Origin: Paractinoplanes ovalisporus
GTDB taxonomy: Bacteria > Actinomycetota > Actinomycetes > Mycobacteriales > Micromonosporaceae
Assembly (NCBI RefSeq): GCF_016834655.1
Contig: NZ_JAENHP010000002.1
Span: 310,001 to 374,000, forward strand
Length of the DNA stretch: 64,000 bases
Direction of reading: 5' to 3'
Shown here one piece after another: positions 62,691 through 64,000 of this stretch. Each line of letters starts with the position of its first letter. Within the stretch, counting starts at the first letter, position 1. The position numbers and the translations under genes are program-made. The notes under the pieces are model-generated. The model made no database searches. It saw nothing but the letters and a program-made list of their open reading frames with translations, and had not been told where the DNA came from.

Positions 62691-63572
62691 ATGACCGCTC
62701 CTACCGCCGGTGACGTGCTCTCCGGAATCGACCTGACCGGCAAGACCGCCGTGGTGACCGGCGGCGCCTCGGGCATCGGACGGGCCGCCGCCCGGGCCCT
62801 CGCCGCCGCCGGTGCCCACGTGATCGTGCCCGCGCGCCGCCCCGATCCCGGCGGCGAGTTCGACACCCGCCCGATGGACCTCACCGACCTCGGTTCGGTC
62901 CGCGACTTCGCCGCCACCGTCGGCCGGGCCGACATCGTGATCGGCGGGGCCGGCGTGATGGCCTGCCCCGAGACGCGCGTCGGGCCGGGCTGGGAGGCGC
63001 AGTTCGCGACCAACCATCTGGGCCACTACGCGCTGGTCATGCACCTGTGGCCCGCGCTGCGGGCGGCCGGGGACGCGCGGGTCGTGATGATCGGTTCGGG
63101 TCGGGCGCCCGGGGACCGGATGCGCTGGGACGACGTGCACTTCACCCGCGGCTATGACAAGTGGGCCGCCTACGGGCAGTCGAAGCTGGCCAACGTGCTC
63201 TTCGCCTACCAGCTGGACCGGCTGGGCGCGCCCTTCGGCGTACGGGCGTTCTCGGCCAGTCCCGGCTGGGTGCTGACCCCGCTGCAACGCCACCTCACCA
63301 CCGCCGAGATGGTCGACGCGGGCTGGATCGACGAGACCGGCAACCCCGTCCCCGGCCTCTTCCAGACCCCCGAACAGGGCGCCGCGACCCCGGTGTGGGC
63401 TGCGGTGACGCCGGTGACCCGGGGCGGCGCCTACTGCCGGGACTGCGAGCTGACCGAGGAATATCCGACCGACGCGCCCGAGGCGGCCCGGCTGTGGGAC
63501 CTCTCGGCCGAGCTGACCGGCCTCACGCTTCCCGGGCGTCCAGACGCGCCACCCGCCGCGGACCGGCCGTGA
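62691..63572 (+). CDS. SDR-family oxidoreductase (retinol dehydrogenase-like)
   Basis: 293-aa short-chain dehydrogenase. Cofactor motif TGGASGIG (23-30), Ser136 (MIGSGRA), Tyr161 and Lys165 (YGQSKLANVL): a complete catalytic triad. Similar to RDH-like oxidoreductases. ATG 62691 was chosen because it follows the MerR-type promoter at leaderless distance. Its expression is probably induced through a MerR-family activator encoded outside this window. Its 3' end overlaps the convergent MmcQ/YjbR gene by 50 bp. Confidence 0.9.
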   Translation: MTAPTAGDVLSGIDLTGKTAVVTGGASGIGRAAARALAAAGAHVIVPARRPDPGGEFDTRPMDLTDLGSVRDFAATVGRADIVIGGAGVMACPETRVGPGWEAQFATNHLGHYALVMHLWPALRAAGDARVVMIGSGRAPGDRMRWDDVHFTRGYDKWAAYGQSKLANVLFAYQLDRLGAPFGVRAFSASPGWVLTPLQRHLTTAEMVDAGWIDETGNPVPGLFQTPEQGAATPVWAAVTPVTRGGAYCRDCELTEEYPTDAPEAARLWDLSAELTGLTLPGRPDAPPAADRP

Positions 63573-63906
63573 GGCGGTAACTGGCGTCGAGCAGCTCGGT
63601 GATCTCGGCCCAGTCGGTGCCGGCGGTCAGCTGGATGCCGAGCCAGCCCGACGGCGCGAGATAGGCCGGCCGGTAGCAGCGCGGGTCGCCGGCCATCGCG
63701 TCGCGTTCGTCGGGCTCGAGCAGCACCACCAGCGAGTCGTCGTGGCGCACGTACTCCCCGTCGACCTTGATGCTGCCGCCGTAATAGGCGAACACCTTGG
63801 TCGTGAAGAACGCGGGATGCCCGTGCGAGATCTTCTCCGCCGCGTCGGGAAAGGCCAGGGCGATTTCCCGTACGCGGTGAAGAAGCGGATTCGCCTCGTC
63901 GAACAT
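63523..63906 (-). CDS. MmcQ/YjbR family protein
   Basis: 127 aa from ATG 63906 (MFDEANPLLHRVREI); a GTG at 63921 would add five residues. The family shows a CyaY-like/YjbR fold with FPDAAEKISHGHPAFFTTKVFAYY, LEPDERDAMAGD and SGWLGIQLTAGTDWAEI, all present here. A DNA-binding role has been proposed for YjbR but is not established. Convergent with the SDR gene. Confidence 0.88.
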   Translation of the reverse strand: MFDEANPLLHRVREIALAFPDAAEKISHGHPAFFTTKVFAYYGGSIKVDGEYVRHDDSLVVLLEPDERDAMAGDPRCYRPAYLAPSGWLGIQLTAGTDWAEITELLDASYRLTAGPRRVARLDAREA

Positions 63907-63928
63907 GACGGGGTGCCCCACGGCAGGC

Positions 63929-64000
63929 TCAGATCTCGTCGATCAGGTCGGCCACCGAGTTGACGATGCGGGACGGGCGGAACGGGTAGCGGTCCGCCTC
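63929..64000 (-). CDS. C-terminal end of an unidentified gene (partial)
   Basis: The reverse strand gives 23 residues, DRYPFRPSRIVNSVADLIDEI and a stop at 63929-63931, that run in from beyond the window. The ending resembles that of some HAD-family hydrolases, but this is too short to identify. Confidence 0.45.
   Translation of the reverse strand, partial: EADRYPFRPSRIVNSVADLIDEI

Overview
The window is 64 kb of very high-GC actinobacterial chromosome. GTG starts, GTGA/ATGA stop-start overlaps, a mycothiol-linked DinB-like protein, AcnR and SufR regulators, acVLRF1 and TIGR04222 proteins together suggest a Micromonosporaceae-type organism such as Actinoplanes; the genus is an inference. I saw no rRNA, tRNA, IS element, prophage or CRISPR array.

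Backbone. Read left to right, a conserved actinobacterial core can be followed: tkt (partial), ctaB, ctaA, sufR-sufB-sufD-Rieske-sufC-sufS-sufU-sufT (6.1-12.6 kb), then an ABC-F gene, a small HTH gene and an enoyl-CoA hydratase gene (24.3-27.5 kb), then acnR (36 kb) and acnA (50.5-53.3 kb). From memory this is the order around Rv1449c-Rv1475c in Mycobacterium tuberculosis. Here the core is split by accessory blocks.

Accessory blocks. (1) 12.7-24.2 kb: a leftward operon of a four-helix/coiled-coil membrane protein, a KAP P-loop NTPase and a CHAT caspase-like protease, which looks like a conflict or regulated-death module; then a phosphatase, a GlxA-type regulator with a divergent MBL hydrolase, a LysE exporter, virginiamycin B lyase, an AlkD-like glycosylase, acVLRF1 and a zinc peptidase. 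(2) 27.6-35.7 kb: an ABC exporter, DNA glycosylase, SDR, an XRE/MmyB regulator with an NTF2-like protein, a patch of gene debris, and a three-gene set made of a TIGR04222 membrane protein with a Cys-every-sixth-residue tail, a DUF692/MNIO enzyme and a small partner. (3) 36.5-50.5 kb: a HAD-like protein without its nucleophile, RIO kinase, a two-component system, LmeA-like and MMPL envelope proteins, a DMT exporter with a TetR regulator and twin operators, a sigma/anti-sigma/ABC operon, a second sigma operon and a short CoaD-like protein. (4) 53.4-64 kb: pullulanase-type glucosidase, methyltransferase, an ECF sigma with its DGPF partner, a lipoprotein, a TasA-like secreted protein with a 13-repeat secreted RCC1 protein, and a MerR-type promoter before an SDR.

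Regulation visible in the DNA: an 18/20 identical element before acnR and acnA (candidate AcnR operator), a DtxR/IdeR-type iron box before acnA, a leader peptide plus terminator before the ABC-F gene, twin 15-bp palindromes before tetR/DMT, a 19-bp-spacer MerR-type promoter, several leaderless-type promoters, and two pairs of DnaA-box-like sites far from any dnaA gene. The best candidates for undescribed systems are the MNIO/TIGR04222/partner cassette (33.4-35.7 kb) and the CHAT/KAP/membrane cassette (13.4-17.6 kb).
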